Translations under genes and position numbers: made by a program
Notes under the pieces: generated by a model
The model's input: the letters and a program-made list of their open reading frames with translations, nothing else
Told to the model about the DNA's origin: nothing
The model's database searches: none
Assembly: GCA_017849615.1 (NCBI GenBank)
Contig: JAFIGS010000011.1
Span: forward strand, 124,001 to 188,000
DNA from: Pseudolabrys sp.
GTDB lineage: Bacteria; Pseudomonadota; Alphaproteobacteria; Rhizobiales; Xanthobacteraceae
Length of the DNA: 64,000 bases
Direction: 5' to 3'
Shown: positions 44,011 through 55,262 of the stretch, piece by piece
Layout: each line of letters starts with the position of its first letter
Position numbering within the stretch: the first letter of the stretch is position 1

Positions 44011-44729
44011 TAACCCACCGCCATCTTCTGCAGTTCGATGAGCTTGCCGGTGCCCTTGCGCGCCAGCGCCAGCAGCGCGAGCAACTGCTCTTCGCTGAAC
44101 GGCTCCTTCTCGGCGGTGCCCTGCACCTCGATGATCTTGCCGGAGCCGGTCATGACGAAATTGGCATCCGTGTCGGCTTCGGAATCTTCGGCGTAGTCGA
44201 GGTCGAGCACGGCGGTGCCGCGGAACACGCCGCATGACACCGCGGCGACGTGATCGCGCAGCACCTTGGCATCGGTCTTGAACATGTCGCGCGTCTTCAT
44301 CCAGGCGAGGCAATCGGCCAGCGCAACCCAGGCGCCGGTGATCGAAGCGGTGCGGGTGCCGCCGTCGGCTTGGATGACGTCGCAGTCGATGGTGATCTGG
44401 CGTTCGCCGAGCGCCTGGAGATCGACGATGGTGCGCACCGAGCGGCCGATCAGGCGCTGGATTTCGACGGTGCGGCCGCCCTGTTTGCCGGAGGCGGCCT
44501 CGCGGCGGGTGCGGCTGTGGGTGGCGCGCGGCAGCATGCCGTATTCGGCGGTGACCCAACCCTTGCCCTGGCCCTTGAGCCACGGCGGCAGGCGCTCCTC
44601 GAGGCTGGCAGTCACCAGGACGTGAGTTTCGCCGAATTTCACGAAACAGGAGCCTTCGGCGTATTTGACCACGCCTCGTTCCAGCGACACGGCGCGCATT
44701 TCATCGGGCTGGCGCTGGCTGGGGCGCAT
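44010..44729 (-). CDS. rph: Ribonuclease PH
   Basis: This 239-residue phosphorolytic 3' exoribonuclease trims tRNA precursors and helps degrade structured RNA. It shows '[48 protein letters not shown]', the phosphate-binding region '[15 protein letters not shown]', and '[18 protein letters not shown]'. Length is typical. ATG 44729 follows a GAAAGGA site at 8 nt, so the upstream in-frame ATG at 44765 is rejected. It is divergent from hrcA. Confidence 0.97.
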   Translation of the reverse strand: MRPSQRQPDEMRAVSLERGVVKYAEGSCFVKFGETHVLVTASLEERLPPWLKGQGKGWVTAEYGMLPRATHSRTRREAASGKQGGRTVEIQRLIGRSVRTIVDLQALGERQITIDCDVIQADGGTRTASITGAWVALADCLAWMKTRDMFKTDAKVLRDHVAAVSCGVFRGTAVLDLDYAEDSEADTDANFVMTGSGKIIEVQGTAEKEPFSEEQLLALLALARKGTGKLIELQKMAVG

Positions 44730-44784
44730 TGAAAAGGTCCTTTCGGGTGTTGGCGAATGGCGCACACCATAACCATATGGCCCG

Positions 44785-44812
44785 CTTGAACAAGTCCGTC
44801 TGGAGCGCCATT
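44785..44812 (+). promoter_or_regulatory. RpoH-like promoter of hrcA-grpE
   Basis: CTTGAAC (44785-44791), a 14-bp gap and CGCCATT (44806-44812) resemble the sigma-32 pattern CTTGAA-N-CCCATNT. Transcription would start near 44820. That position excludes the TTG at 44811 as a start for hrcA and favours TTG 44844. No CIRCE element is visible in this gap. Confidence 0.35.
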
Positions 44813-44843
44813 GTTGGGGTGCCCCGGCCAGGAGTTCGTACCG

Positions 44844-45938
44844 TTGGCTTCACACGACGTCCCGATCGGTTCTTCGCAGGTCAGCCTCGCCGCGCTGAAT
44901 GAGCGCTCGCGCGAGATTTTCCGCTCGATCGTCGAGAGCTACCTGACCACCGGCGAGCCGGTCGGCTCGCGGAACCTCGCCCGTATTCTGCCGATCACCT
45001 TGTCGCCGGCTTCGGTGCGCAACGTGATGTCGGACCTCGAACATCTCGGCCTCGTCTTCGCGCCGCATACCTCGGCCGGCCGGTTGCCGACCGAACTCGG
45101 CCTGCGCTTTTTCGTCGATGCGCTGATGCAGGTCGGCGACCTCACCGAAGAGAACCGCCGCAACATCGAAGCGCAGGTGAAGGGCGCCGGCGGCGACAAA
45201 TCGGTCGAGGCGGTGCTGACCGAAGCCTCGCAGATGCTGTCGGGCCTCACGCGCTCGGCCGGCGTCGTTCTCACCACCAAGGCGAATGCGCGGCTCAAGC
45301 ACATCGAATTCGTGCGGCTCGAGCCGGAGCGCGCGCTCGCCGTGCTGGTCGGCGAAGATGGCCAGGTGGAAAACCGCGTGCTCAATGTGCCCGCCGGGGT
45401 GCCGACCTCGGCGCTTACGGAAGCGGCGAATTTTCTCAACGCGCATATCCGCGGCAAGACCCTGTCGGACCTGCGCGCCGAGATCGAGGCGACCTTGGCG
45501 AAGGGTCAGGCCGAACTCGATCAACTCACGCAGAAGATCATCTCGGCGGGGCTCGCCAGCTGGTCGGGCGGCGACACCGACGAGCGCCAGCTCATCGTGC
45601 GCGGCCACGCCAATCTGCTCGAGGATCTGCACGCGCTCGAGGATCTCGAACGCGTGCGCTCGCTGTTCGACGCGCTGGAGACGCAGCGCGGCGTCATCGA
45701 CCTGCTCGGCCGCGCCGAAGGCGGCGACGGCGTGCGCATCTTCATCGGCTCGGAAAACAAGCTGTTTTCGCTGTCCGGCTCCTCGACCATCGTCGCGCCG
45801 TACCGCGATAGTGCAGGGCGTATTGTCGGCGTGATCGGTGTCATCGGCCCGACGCGGCTGAACTATGCCCGCATCATACCGATGGTCGATTACACGGCCC
45901 GCGTGGTCAGCCGGCTTCTGTCCGGCTCGGGTCACTAA
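44844..45938 (+). CDS. hrcA: Heat-inducible transcription repressor HrcA
   Basis: This 364-residue repressor binds CIRCE operators and is kept active by GroEL. An N-terminal winged helix ('[53 protein letters not shown]') is followed by a GAF-like core and the C-terminal '[44 protein letters not shown]'. A TTG start at 44844 has an AGGAG site 9 nt upstream. The targets, probably groESL, are outside this window. grpE follows after 111 bp. Confidence 0.95.
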   Translation: MASHDVPIGSSQVSLAALNERSREIFRSIVESYLTTGEPVGSRNLARILPITLSPASVRNVMSDLEHLGLVFAPHTSAGRLPTELGLRFFVDALMQVGDLTEENRRNIEAQVKGAGGDKSVEAVLTEASQMLSGLTRSAGVVLTTKANARLKHIEFVRLEPERALAVLVGEDGQVENRVLNVPAGVPTSALTEAANFLNAHIRGKTLSDLRAEIEATLAKGQAELDQLTQKIISAGLASWSGGDTDERQLIVRGHANLLEDLHALEDLERVRSLFDALETQRGVIDLLGRAEGGDGVRIFIGSENKLFSLSGSSTIVAPYRDSAGRIVGVIGVIGPTRLNYARIIPMVDYTARVVSRLLSGSGH

Positions 45939-46049
45939 AGCGGCGTATCGCAAGGGTTTTCCCGGGTTCGGGGCCGAAAAGCTTGATTTTTGAAGCGCCA
46001 GCCCTGATATCCGGGGCAAATCTCCATCTGTACAAATTGGATTGTGAAG

Positions 46050-46667
46050 ATGACGGACCCGACCGAGCGTAAGGCTGAGAACGACAAGCCGGACGCCGCC
46101 GCTCAGCAGACGCCGAACCCCGCCAATCCGAAGCCCTATGTGATGCCCGACGATCCGGAAGAGCAGCAGGCCGATCCGCTCGTGGCCGCGCAGAAGGAAG
46201 CCGCCGAGTACAAGGACAAGCTGCTGCGCACCTTGGCGGAGATGGAGAACCTGCGCCGCCGCACCGAGCGCGAAGTCGCCGATGCGCGTACTTACGGCAT
46301 TACCGGCTTCGCCCGCGACGTGCTCACCGTCGCCGACAACATCAATCGCGCGCTGTCGACGCTGACGCAGGAAGCCCGCGACGCTGCCGATGCGGCGGTG
46401 AAGAGCGTGCTCGAAGGCGTCGAACTCACCGAGCGCGAACTGCTCAAGTCACTCGAAAAGTACAACGTCAAGCAGTTCACGCCGCAGGGCGAGAAGTTCG
46501 ATCCGAACAAGCATCAGGCCATGTTCGAGGTGCCGACGGCCGACGTGCCGCCCGGTCATGTCGCGCAGGTGATCCAGTCCGGCTACACGATCGGCGAGCG
46601 CGTGCTGCGTCCGGCCCTGGTCGGCGTCGCCAAGGCGCAGCCGAAGCCGGCGGCCGGCGAGGGCTGA
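46050..46667 (+). CDS. grpE: Nucleotide exchange factor GrpE
   Basis: This is the 205-residue DnaK co-chaperone. An acidic, disordered N-terminus (about 1-45) leads to the long coiled-coil helix ('[32 protein letters not shown]') and the beta domain that contacts DnaK ('[44 protein letters not shown]'). ATG 46050 is used. GTG 46044 is in frame. A CTTG...CTGATAT pair upstream could be a second heat-shock promoter but is a poor match. Confidence 0.96.
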   Translation: MTDPTERKAENDKPDAAAQQTPNPANPKPYVMPDDPEEQQADPLVAAQKEAAEYKDKLLRTLAEMENLRRRTEREVADARTYGITGFARDVLTVADNINRALSTLTQEARDAADAAVKSVLEGVELTERELLKSLEKYNVKQFTPQGEKFDPNKHQAMFEVPTADVPPGHVAQVIQSGYTIGERVLRPALVGVAKAQPKPAAGEG

Positions 46668-46717
46668 CGCCCGCTCGTTGCGACAAAGTCTTTGCGACAA
46701 AGCATGAAGGCCATGAG

Positions 46718-46758
46718 CGCGCCCCGGTGATACCGGGGCGCGTAAGCCGTTGTTTTCT
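46718..46758 (+). terminator. Intrinsic terminator after grpE
   Basis: A perfect 11-bp GC-rich stem (CGCGCCCCGGT / ACCGGGGCGCG) with a 3-nt loop stands 50 bp after the grpE stop. It is followed by TAAGCCGTTGTTTTCTC, a weak T-rich tail. Confidence 0.65.
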
Positions 46759-46780
46759 CTGACGGCGCGCCTGCGGCAAG

Positions 46781-46809
46781 TTGTCGCTAGATTAGAACCG
46801 TTATAACAT
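46781..46809 (+). promoter_or_regulatory. Promoter of the imelysin gene with an Irr/ICE-like palindrome
   Basis: TTGTCG (46781-46786), 17 bp and TAACAT (46804-46809) form a vegetative-type promoter. Overlapping the spacer and -10 is TTAGAA-CCG-TTATAA (46792-46806), close to the iron-control element TTTAGAA-N3-TTCTAAA bound by Irr in Bradyrhizobium, with one arm mismatch. Iron- or haem-dependent control would suit the genes downstream. The match is imperfect. Confidence 0.35.
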
Positions 46810-46890
46810 ATTGATATTTAATGATTTTTTCGTTGACGCCGGGTGCGGCAGCGAACACTGTCCGGCCATTCACCGGTCAGGAGATCGCCC

Positions 46891-47718
46891 ATGTCCATCG
46901 TTCCCGCCGCTGCCGCGCGTCTTGCGAGACTCGGTTACGCCCTGCTCGCGGTTGCCGCGCTCGCCGCTCCGGCCGCCGCCGCGACCATGCAGGACGGCGC
47001 CAAGGCCTATAAGCCCTACATCGTCGAGCGCATCGGCGCGGCGATTGCCGGCGCCAAGGAATTGCAGGCCGCGGTCAAGGCCGGCGACGTCAAGGCGGCG
47101 CAGGCGGCCTGGATCAAGTCGCGCAAGGGCTGGGAAGCCATGGAGCCGGTGACGGCGTCCTATTTCGGCGATCTCGACAAGCTCATCGACGCCTGGCCCG
47201 ACGGCAAGACCGGCTATCACGCCATCGAAGCCGTGCTGTTCTCGGCGAACAAGACCGAGGGTCTCGAGCAGCCGATCGCCGATATGCTCGCCAACATGGA
47301 CAAGTTCGAGCAGCGCGTGAAGGCGCCGAAGTTCGCCTTCACCCCGCAGAAGCTGCTCGAGGGCACCGCGAACCTTGCCTACGAAGTCGGCGAGGAAAAA
47401 TCCGGCGGCGGCGAGTCGCCCTATGCGGCCACCTCGATCGTGGACATGCAGGAGAACGTCGCCGGCATCGAGCACGCCTGGAACACGGTGTTCGCCGATA
47501 CGCTCAAGAAGAAGGACGCCAAGCTGGCCGGCCTTATCGACGAGCGCACGCAGAACCTGAAGAAGCTGGTCGGCGTCGCCGACATCAAGAGCATGGACGC
47601 CAGGAAGGTGCACCTCGCCGGCGAGGAGCTTGCCGCGCTGATGCTGACCGCGGCGCCGAAGCTCGGCCTCAAGCCGTTCAAGGTCGGCGACGAGGGCGAA
47701 GAAAAGAAGAAAGACTGA
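46891..47718 (+). CDS. Imelysin / EfeO-family periplasmic protein
   Basis: This 275-residue exported protein has a cleavable signal peptide ('LARLGYALLAVAALAAPAAAA') followed by an all-helical imelysin-like (former peptidase M75) domain. Recognisable boxes are 'AWIKSRKGWEAMEPVTASYFGDLDKLIDAWPDGKTGYHAIEAVLFS' (GxHxxE) and 'ENVAGIEHAWNTVF'. The family (EfeO, IrpA, algal-type) binds iron or other metal in the periplasm. No cupredoxin domain or EfeU/EfeB gene is adjacent. It is followed after 22 bp by a di-haem cytochrome gene, so a redox partnership is likely. Confidence 0.88.
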   Translation: MSIVPAAAARLARLGYALLAVAALAAPAAAATMQDGAKAYKPYIVERIGAAIAGAKELQAAVKAGDVKAAQAAWIKSRKGWEAMEPVTASYFGDLDKLIDAWPDGKTGYHAIEAVLFSANKTEGLEQPIADMLANMDKFEQRVKAPKFAFTPQKLLEGTANLAYEVGEEKSGGGESPYAATSIVDMQENVAGIEHAWNTVFADTLKKKDAKLAGLIDERTQNLKKLVGVADIKSMDARKVHLAGEELAALMLTAAPKLGLKPFKVGDEGEEKKKD

Positions 47719-47740
47719 TCGGCCAACCCGGGCGCGAGTC

Positions 47741-49101
47741 ATGAGAACGCAGCAAGTCATTCTGGCGGCGTCAATTGCCGCGATGCTGTTCGCGGCCGCG
47801 CCGGCTGATGCCGCGCCGGTGATCAGCAAGGACGCCACCCTGCCGGTCGGCAGCGAGTTGAACGCGGAACTGCTTAACCAGCCCACCGAGATGTTCTCGA
47901 TGGAGATGGCGGGGGGCAAGCGCTCCTATCTGTTCAATCTCGGCGACATGCTGTTCTCGTCCTCCGCCATTTTCGGCGGCAAGGCGCGCGAGGCCGGCAT
48001 GAGCTGCAATTCGTGCCATCGGCAGGGCGCCAACAACGCCAGGCTGTTCGTGCCCGGCCATTCGTCGAAGCCCGGCACCTTCGACACGTCGGGGCCTTTC
48101 TTCAATCCCAAGGCCGACAACGGCATCTTCGATCCGGTGACGACGCCGAGCCTGCGCGGCGCCAAATATCTCGCGCCCTACGGCCATGACGGCCGCATCG
48201 CCTCGCTGCGCGAATTCGTGCGCAACGTCATCGTCAACGAATTCGCCGGCGCCGAGCCTTCGGGCCAGGTGCTCGACGGCCTCGTGGCCTACATCAACGA
48301 GATCAGCTTTCTGCCGAACGAGAAGATCACGTCCGACGGCAAGCTGACCGCCAAGGCGCCGGATGCCGCGCGGCGCGGCGAAGCCTTGTTCAACAAGCCG
48401 TTCCGCCGCGACGCGAGCATGAGCTGCGCCACCTGCCATGTCGGCAACGCCGCCTTCGTCGATCGCAAGGTGCACGACATCGGTTCGGGCGGCTTCTTCA
48501 AGACCAAGACCTTGCTCAACGCCAAATTCAACGCGCCGTATTTTCATGACGGTCGCTATGACACCTTCGGCGAAGTGGTGGCGCATTTCGACCGCCACTT
48601 CGATCTCGGCCTGACACCGGCCGAGCGAGACGATCTCGCCGCCTATCTCGACGCGCTCGGCGATGCCGACCAGCCCTTCACGCAGAACACCGTCCAGGCC
48701 GAGATCGACGAACTCGCGCAGTTCGCCAGCGTGCTCGATGTCGCCATTCCGGCGGGGATACCGAAGTCGTCGTTCTGGCCGTGGACTCGGTCGGCGCCGA
48801 GTGGCGCGAGGTCGCCGAGAAATTCCCCGACCAGAGGAACACCTCGGCCGAGGGCGGCCTGGCCGAGCGGCTGAAAGCCCGCGCCGCCGTGCGCGATATG
48901 GTCCTGACCTTGCGCCGCATTGCCATGGCCGCGCAGACCGGCGATGTCTCCGAAGCCGCCCGGCTCCACGCCGAGTACAAACAAACGGTCGCCGCGGCGA
49001 CGCCGTATCTCAAAGCGGCCGAACCGTGGTCGCTCTACAACCCGGCGGTGCACGAGCGGCACTTCTCGGCGCTGCGCAAGCTCGCGGAACTGGCCAAATA
49101 A
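47741..49101 (+). pseudogene. Di-haem cytochrome c peroxidase family protein, frameshifted
   Basis: The first frame (47741-48874) has a signal peptide and two haem-attachment motifs, 'CNSCH' and 'CATCH'. The surroundings are typical of MauG/CcpA-type peroxidases ('TPSLRGAKYLAPYGHDGRIASLREFV', 'KTKTLLNAKFNAPYFHDGRYDTF'). After 'DVAIPAG' it runs into non-conserved sequence. The true C-terminus resumes in the next frame ('DTEVVVLAVDSVGAEWREVAEKFPDQ ... LAELAK', stop 49101). One extra G in the GGGG run at 48754-48757 would restore a 453-residue protein. A sequencing or assembly slip in this run is as likely as a real mutation. Both haem motifs precede the break. Confidence 0.82.
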
Positions 49102-49146
49102 AATATTTGGTTTAGAAATGCCGTGGTACCGGGGCTTGGGGGTCCT

Positions 49147-50538
49147 ATGTCTGCTGATTCTTTGACGTCGCGCTTCCGGTGCACCGCGCTTGCCGCGGCC
49201 GCCGCGCTCACGGTCGCGCAGGGTGGCGCCTTCGCCGCGGACAAGGCGAAACCGGAGCCGTCGCTCTGGCAGCGCGAGACGTTGACGGGCGACTGGGGCG
49301 GCCAGCGCACCGCGCTGAAAGAGAACTACGGCATCGAGATCACGCTGATCTATATCGGCGAAGTGCTCGGCGTCATGTCGGGCGGCGTCAACCGCACCAC
49401 CAGCTATGAAGGCCGCGCCGAATTCACGGTCGATACCGATCTGCAGAAGCTGATCGGGCTCGCCGGCGCCAAGAGCCATTTCAAGATCTATCAGATCCAC
49501 GACGGCGGCCGGAACGCGGTGGCCAATGTCGGCTCCATCGCCGACCCGAGCAATATCGACGCGCTCTCGACGACCCGCCTGTTCACGGCCTGGTACGAGC
49601 AGAGCTTCGCCGACCGCTTTTCGCTGCGCATCGGCCAGCTCGCCGCCGACGACGAGTTCATCACCAGCCCGACGGCGGGCGGCCTGATCAACGGCACCTT
49701 CGGCTGGGCCGGCTTGCTGGCCGCGAACATCACCAGTGGCGGCCCGGCCTATCCGCTCGCCGCGCCAGGCGTGCGGCTGGCGACCACATTGACCGACAAG
49801 GTCACGCTGTTGACCGCGGTGTTCGCCGGCGATCCGGCGGGCCGCACCACCTGCACCGTCACGCCGCAGGAATGCAACGAGCGCGGGTTGAACTTCGGTC
49901 TGGTCGGCGGCGCGCTCTGGATGAGCGAACTGCAATACGCGGTCAATCAGAGCAAGGGCGCGGCCGGCCTGCCGGCGGTTTATAAACTCGGCGGCTGGTA
50001 CTCGACCAACAGCCGGTTCGCCGATCAGCGCTTCGGCCGCAACGCGGCGGGTTCGCGCGTGCTGCTGAGCGATCCGGCCTCGACCGGCCCGTACCTGCAC
50101 AAAGGCAATTGGGGTCTCTACGGCGTCATCGACCAGACTGTGTTTCAGTCGAGCGAACGCGCGCTGAGCCTGTTCATGCGCGGCGGCTTCTCGCCGTCGG
50201 ATCGCAACCTGATTTCCTATTACATCGATGGCGGCGCCGGCCTCAAAGGCCTGTTCAACGGCCGCCCGGACGATACGCTGACCTTCGGCGTTGCCTACGC
50301 CAAGATCAGCAAGGACGCGGCGGCGGCCGATATCGACGCCGGCAATGCTATCGTGCGCAGTCAGGAAGTCGTGTTCGAATTGAGCTACGCGGCGCAGTTG
50401 GCGCCGTGGTGGATTCTGCAGCCCGACCTGCAATACATCGTGCGACCCGGCGGCAATGTCGCCAATCCGAACGATCCCAATGGCGCCGCAATCAAGAACG
50501 CGTTCGTGGCGGGGCTGCGCTCGACGATCAAGTTTTAG
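49147..50538 (+). CDS. OprB-family carbohydrate-selective porin
   Basis: This 463-residue outer-membrane beta-barrel starts with a signal peptide (about 30 residues) and the family hallmark 'LTGDWGGQRTALKENYGIEITLIYIGEVLG'. Alternating beta-strand sequence ends in 'AFVAGLRSTIKF' with a terminal Phe, the usual outer-membrane assembly signal. Barrel motifs such as 'FKIYQIHDGGRN' and 'RIGQLAADDEF' are typical. Although annotated for sugars, OprB-like porins near imelysin and cytochrome peroxidase genes may serve another solute. It lies 45 bp behind the cytochrome gene and is probably co-transcribed. Confidence 0.88.
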   Translation: MSADSLTSRFRCTALAAAAALTVAQGGAFAADKAKPEPSLWQRETLTGDWGGQRTALKENYGIEITLIYIGEVLGVMSGGVNRTTSYEGRAEFTVDTDLQKLIGLAGAKSHFKIYQIHDGGRNAVANVGSIADPSNIDALSTTRLFTAWYEQSFADRFSLRIGQLAADDEFITSPTAGGLINGTFGWAGLLAANITSGGPAYPLAAPGVRLATTLTDKVTLLTAVFAGDPAGRTTCTVTPQECNERGLNFGLVGGALWMSELQYAVNQSKGAAGLPAVYKLGGWYSTNSRFADQRFGRNAAGSRVLLSDPASTGPYLHKGNWGLYGVIDQTVFQSSERALSLFMRGGFSPSDRNLISYYIDGGAGLKGLFNGRPDDTLTFGVAYAKISKDAAAADIDAGNAIVRSQEVVFELSYAAQLAPWWILQPDLQYIVRPGGNVANPNDPNGAAIKNAFVAGLRSTIKF

Positions 50539-50544
50539 CCCTCG

Positions 50545-50650
50545 TCATTCCGGGGCGCAGCGAAGCTGCGAACCCGGAATCCAGCGGCATCTTCAGAGCT
50601 CGTTTCTGGATTCCGGGTTCGCGGGCTGAAGCCCGCGCGCCGGAATGACG
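50545..50650. repeat. Intergenic palindromic repeat, family R1, copy 4
   Basis: TCATTCCGGGGCGCAG ... GAACCCGGAATCCAG ... CTGGATTCCGGGTTCGCGGGC ... CGCCGGAATGACG lies between the convergent porin and the 323-residue secreted-protein gene. Confidence 0.85.
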
Positions 50651-50653
50651 GAG

Positions 50654-51625
50654 TCACCCCCTCGGCTCGACGGAGTCGCGGATGGCGCGGAAGCGGTTGA
50701 ACACGCCGTCCCACTGCGCCTCCGACGCGACGCCGATGACGCGCAGGAAGCCCGAGCCGCCGAAGCGCACCCATTGGACTACCTTTACCGGCTTGCCGTT
50801 GACGCTCTCGGCTTGGGCGCGGATTTCATGACCCGCGCCATTCGAGATGCGCTGCGGTTCCGAGCTTTGCATGCGCATGTTGCGCAGCGGCGCCTGCGAT
50901 AGAAGGTCGGCGGCGAACTGGGCGCGGTTGTCCGCATCCGGCGCGCCGCGGCCGACGGCGATGATCACATAGGGATAGCTGGTGAGGTCGTCTTCGACAC
51001 TGTCGATCAGGATGACGCCGCCGCCCGGCAGCACCGACATGACGCGGAAGCCGGACAGGTCGTCGAGCTTGAAGGGCAGCATCGCGAGCTGTTCCTGCAG
51101 TGGCGCCGGGCGGAACGCGACGCTGCGCAACGCATCGCGCACCACCTTGTCTGTGTAGACATTGATCGCCTTGTCCGGCACCTGGACGCTGACCAACGTC
51201 GCCAGGTCGCGGACCGGGCCGGTCGCCGACGAGGCGATCAGAAACCACTTGTGCACCTTCTCGCCGTTTTCGGTCTTGGTGCCGCTGACCAGAACGCCCA
51301 TGCCGGTCTCGAACGGGAAGGCCTCGCGCTTGATGTTCTCGACCTCGGTTTGCGATTCGGCGTGGGCCGCGCGCTCCAGACTTTCCAGCGCCGCGATCGG
51401 CAGGTCGAGGATGGTGATGCTCGCCTTGCGGTCGGTGTCCTCGAAGCCCGGAAACCGGGCCGACGGCGTCATACCGGGAGGAACACTCAGGCCGACCCGC
51501 AGCCCGGGCGGATAGCGGGTCTGGGCGTGGGCGGGAAGGGCGGAGAGGAAGATCACGAGGGCAGCGCCGGCCAGCCATGCCGCGAAAGTTCGATATGCCA
51601 ACCGGGTTGCCTTTCGATGTGCCAT
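50654..51625 (-). CDS. Exported hypothetical protein
   Basis: This 323-residue protein has a classical signal peptide ('TFAAWLAGAALVIFLSALPAHA-QTRY'). The mature part contains 'GLRVGLSVPPGMTPSARFPGFEDTDRKASITILDLP' and 'NGAGHEIRAQAESVNGKPVKVVQWVRFG', reminiscent of periplasmic lipid- or stress-linked hypothetical proteins in Bradyrhizobium-like genomes. I do not know its function. ATG 51625 (with a GGGGCGG stretch upstream) fits the signal peptide better than the start at 51688. It is divergent from dnaK. Confidence 0.8.
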   Translation of the reverse strand: MAHRKATRLAYRTFAAWLAGAALVIFLSALPAHAQTRYPPGLRVGLSVPPGMTPSARFPGFEDTDRKASITILDLPIAALESLERAAHAESQTEVENIKREAFPFETGMGVLVSGTKTENGEKVHKWFLIASSATGPVRDLATLVSVQVPDKAINVYTDKVVRDALRSVAFRPAPLQEQLAMLPFKLDDLSGFRVMSVLPGGGVILIDSVEDDLTSYPYVIIAVGRGAPDADNRAQFAADLLSQAPLRNMRMQSSEPQRISNGAGHEIRAQAESVNGKPVKVVQWVRFGGSGFLRVIGVASEAQWDGVFNRFRAIRDSVEPRG

Positions 51626-51774
51626 GAGCCGCCCCTGTCCGAATGCCATCCGGCCCGGTTGCCTAGCCGGGCCTGAGCGGAACGGCAACGGATAGGCCCC
51701 GGGCGCGGCTTTTTCGCGGTCGCCTACGGCGTTAACCGGGGGGCCGTTCCGCTCGCATTTTCGTGAACGGCCCG

Positions 51775-51805
51775 CTTGCGGCCCCTATGGCCCCTCCTAT
51801 ATGAG
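51775..51805 (+). promoter_or_regulatory. RpoH (sigma-32) heat-shock promoter of dnaK
   Basis: CTTG (51775-51778), exactly 17 bp, then CCTATATGAG (51796-51805) fully matches the alphaproteobacterial RpoH pattern CTTG-N17/18-CYTATNTNNG. It lies in the 338-bp gap between the divergent exported-protein gene and dnaK and would give a leader of about 150 nt. Nothing else recognisable was found in that gap (51626-51963). Confidence 0.75.
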
Positions 51806-51963
51806 CTTCGAGCCGCTGAAATGGCGGTTATCGCTTATCCAGGGGGCTGGATCAGGGGTTCGCGGGCGAGCCGCGGACACACCTTCGGGCGCCAAATAAC
51901 CCAAGGGCAAATCCAAGGGTTTCAGAGGCCCGTCCGGTCTGCCGCAATTGAGAGGTGTTTAAC

Positions 51964-53877
<1,914 letters not shown>

Positions 53878-53894
53878 TGCAGCGTACAGTGGCC

Positions 53895-54003
53895 CTCATG
53901 CCGAGCGTGTCTCGAAGCATGGGGGCCAAATTGTTTATACCTATCGGACGGGGGCCTCATCCTTCGAGAAGCGATCCTGGAGGATCGCACCTCAGGATGA
54001 GGA
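53895..54003. repeat. Intergenic palindromic repeat, family R2, copy 2
   Basis: CTCATGCCGAGC ... GTCTCGAAGCATGG ... CCTCATCCTTCGAGA ... CTCAGGATGAGG lies between dnaK and dnaJ. The centre carries an extra AT-rich 20 bp absent from the other copies. It might process or weaken the read-through transcript. Confidence 0.8.
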
Positions 54004-54026
54004 GGTAGGTCAAAGGCAGGATTGGC

Positions 54027-55169
54027 ATGTCTAAGCGCGACTATTACGAGGTGCTCGGCGTTACGCGCACCTGCACCGAAGTCGAGCTCAAGGCTGCGTT
54101 CCGCAAGCTCGCCATGCAGCACCACCCGGACCGCAATCCGGGCGACAAGGACTGCGAGCACAAATTCCGCGAACTCAACGAAGCCTATGAGGTGCTCAAG
54201 GACGGCGACAAGCGCGCCGCCTATGACCGCTTCGGCCATGCCGCCTTCGAGCAGGGCGGTGGCGGCGGCCACGGTTTCGGCGCCGATTTCGCCTCGACCT
54301 TCTCCGACATCTTCGAAGACCTGTTCGGCATGAGCGGCCGGCGCGGCGGCGGCTCGGGCCGCGAGCGCGGCTCGGACCTGCGCTACAACATGGAGATCAC
54401 GCTCGAGGAAGCCTTCGCCGGCAAGAATGCGCAGGTGAGGATTCCGACCTCGGTCACCTGCGAGGTCTGCTCCGGCACCGGCGCGAAGGCCGGGACCACC
54501 CCGAAGACCTGCTACACCTGCGGCGGCGCCGGCAAAGTTCGTCACGCCCAGGGTTTCTTCACGCTGGAGCGCACCTGCCCGACCTGCCACGGCCGCGGCC
54601 AGGTGATCGAAGATCCCTGCGCGGCCTGCGCGGGCGCCGGCCGCGTCACGCGCGAGCGCACGCTGCAGGTCAACATCCCGGCCGGCGTCGAGGACGGCAC
54701 CCGCATCCGCCTGTCCGGCGAGGGCGAGGCCGGTGTGCGCGGCGGTCCGCCGGGCGACCTCTATATTTTCCTGTCGCTCGAGCCTCACGAGCTCTATCAG
54801 CGCGATGGCGCCGACCTGCATTGCCGGGTGCCGATCTCGATGGTGACGGCCGCGCTCGGTAGCGAAATTGAGGTGCCTGCCATCGACGGTAGCGAAGCCA
54901 AGGTCAAAATACCGGCCGGCACCCAGTCGGGCTCGCGTTTCCGCGTCAACGGTAAAGGCATGCCGGTGCTGAGATCGAAACAAACCGGCGACCTGTACGT
55001 TCAAGTTGCGGTGGAAACGCCGCAGAAATTAACCAAGCGCCAGAAGGAACTGCTGGCCGAGTTCGAGAAACTGTCCTCCGACCATACCCAGCCTGAATCG
55101 TCCGGTTTCCTGAGCCGGGTGCGGACGTTCCTGGACGGGCTCGGAAATCGCGGCAGCTATTCGGCCTGA
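54027..55169 (+). CDS. dnaJ: Chaperone DnaJ (Hsp40)
   Basis: This is a 380-residue type I J-protein. The J-domain has the HPD motif ('[13 protein letters not shown]'). A Gly/Phe-rich linker ('[12 protein letters not shown]') is followed by four CxxCxGxG-type zinc repeats (starting '[12 protein letters not shown]', '[11 protein letters not shown]', '[10 protein letters not shown]', '[10 protein letters not shown]') and the substrate-binding beta domains. It stimulates DnaK ATPase and delivers clients. It is separated from dnaK by 149 bp that is mostly repeat. Confidence 0.98.
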   Translation: MSKRDYYEVLGVTRTCTEVELKAAFRKLAMQHHPDRNPGDKDCEHKFRELNEAYEVLKDGDKRAAYDRFGHAAFEQGGGGGHGFGADFASTFSDIFEDLFGMSGRRGGGSGRERGSDLRYNMEITLEEAFAGKNAQVRIPTSVTCEVCSGTGAKAGTTPKTCYTCGGAGKVRHAQGFFTLERTCPTCHGRGQVIEDPCAACAGAGRVTRERTLQVNIPAGVEDGTRIRLSGEGEAGVRGGPPGDLYIFLSLEPHELYQRDGADLHCRVPISMVTAALGSEIEVPAIDGSEAKVKIPAGTQSGSRFRVNGKGMPVLRSKQTGDLYVQVAVETPQKLTKRQKELLAEFEKLSSDHTQPESSGFLSRVRTFLDGLGNRGSYSA

Positions 55170-55262
55170 CGCCTTGAGACCCATGCGCGGGTGGCCTATA
55201 CCCCGTGACCGTTACGTGACATTATCGGGCAGTTCCTCGCCCGGCCCGGGTGCCCAGTTCCA

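Noticed and set aside
43375-44583. 402-codon version of rdgB beginning inside rph
   Set aside because: The first ~190 codons are rph read in another frame. RdgB similarity begins at GTG 44010.
44811-44843. TTG 44811 as the hrcA start
   Set aside because: It lies inside the RpoH-like -10 element and has no ribosome site, whereas TTG 44844 has AGGAG at 9 nt.
44730-44843. CIRCE element (TTAGCACTC-N9-GAGTGCTAA) at hrcA
   Set aside because: Looked for in the rph-hrcA and grpE upstream gaps and in front of dnaK; no match seen.
48781-49101. Separate 106-codon gene starting with GTG
   Set aside because: Its sequence continues the di-haem cytochrome protein after a one-base frame break, so it is treated as the C-terminus of that gene.
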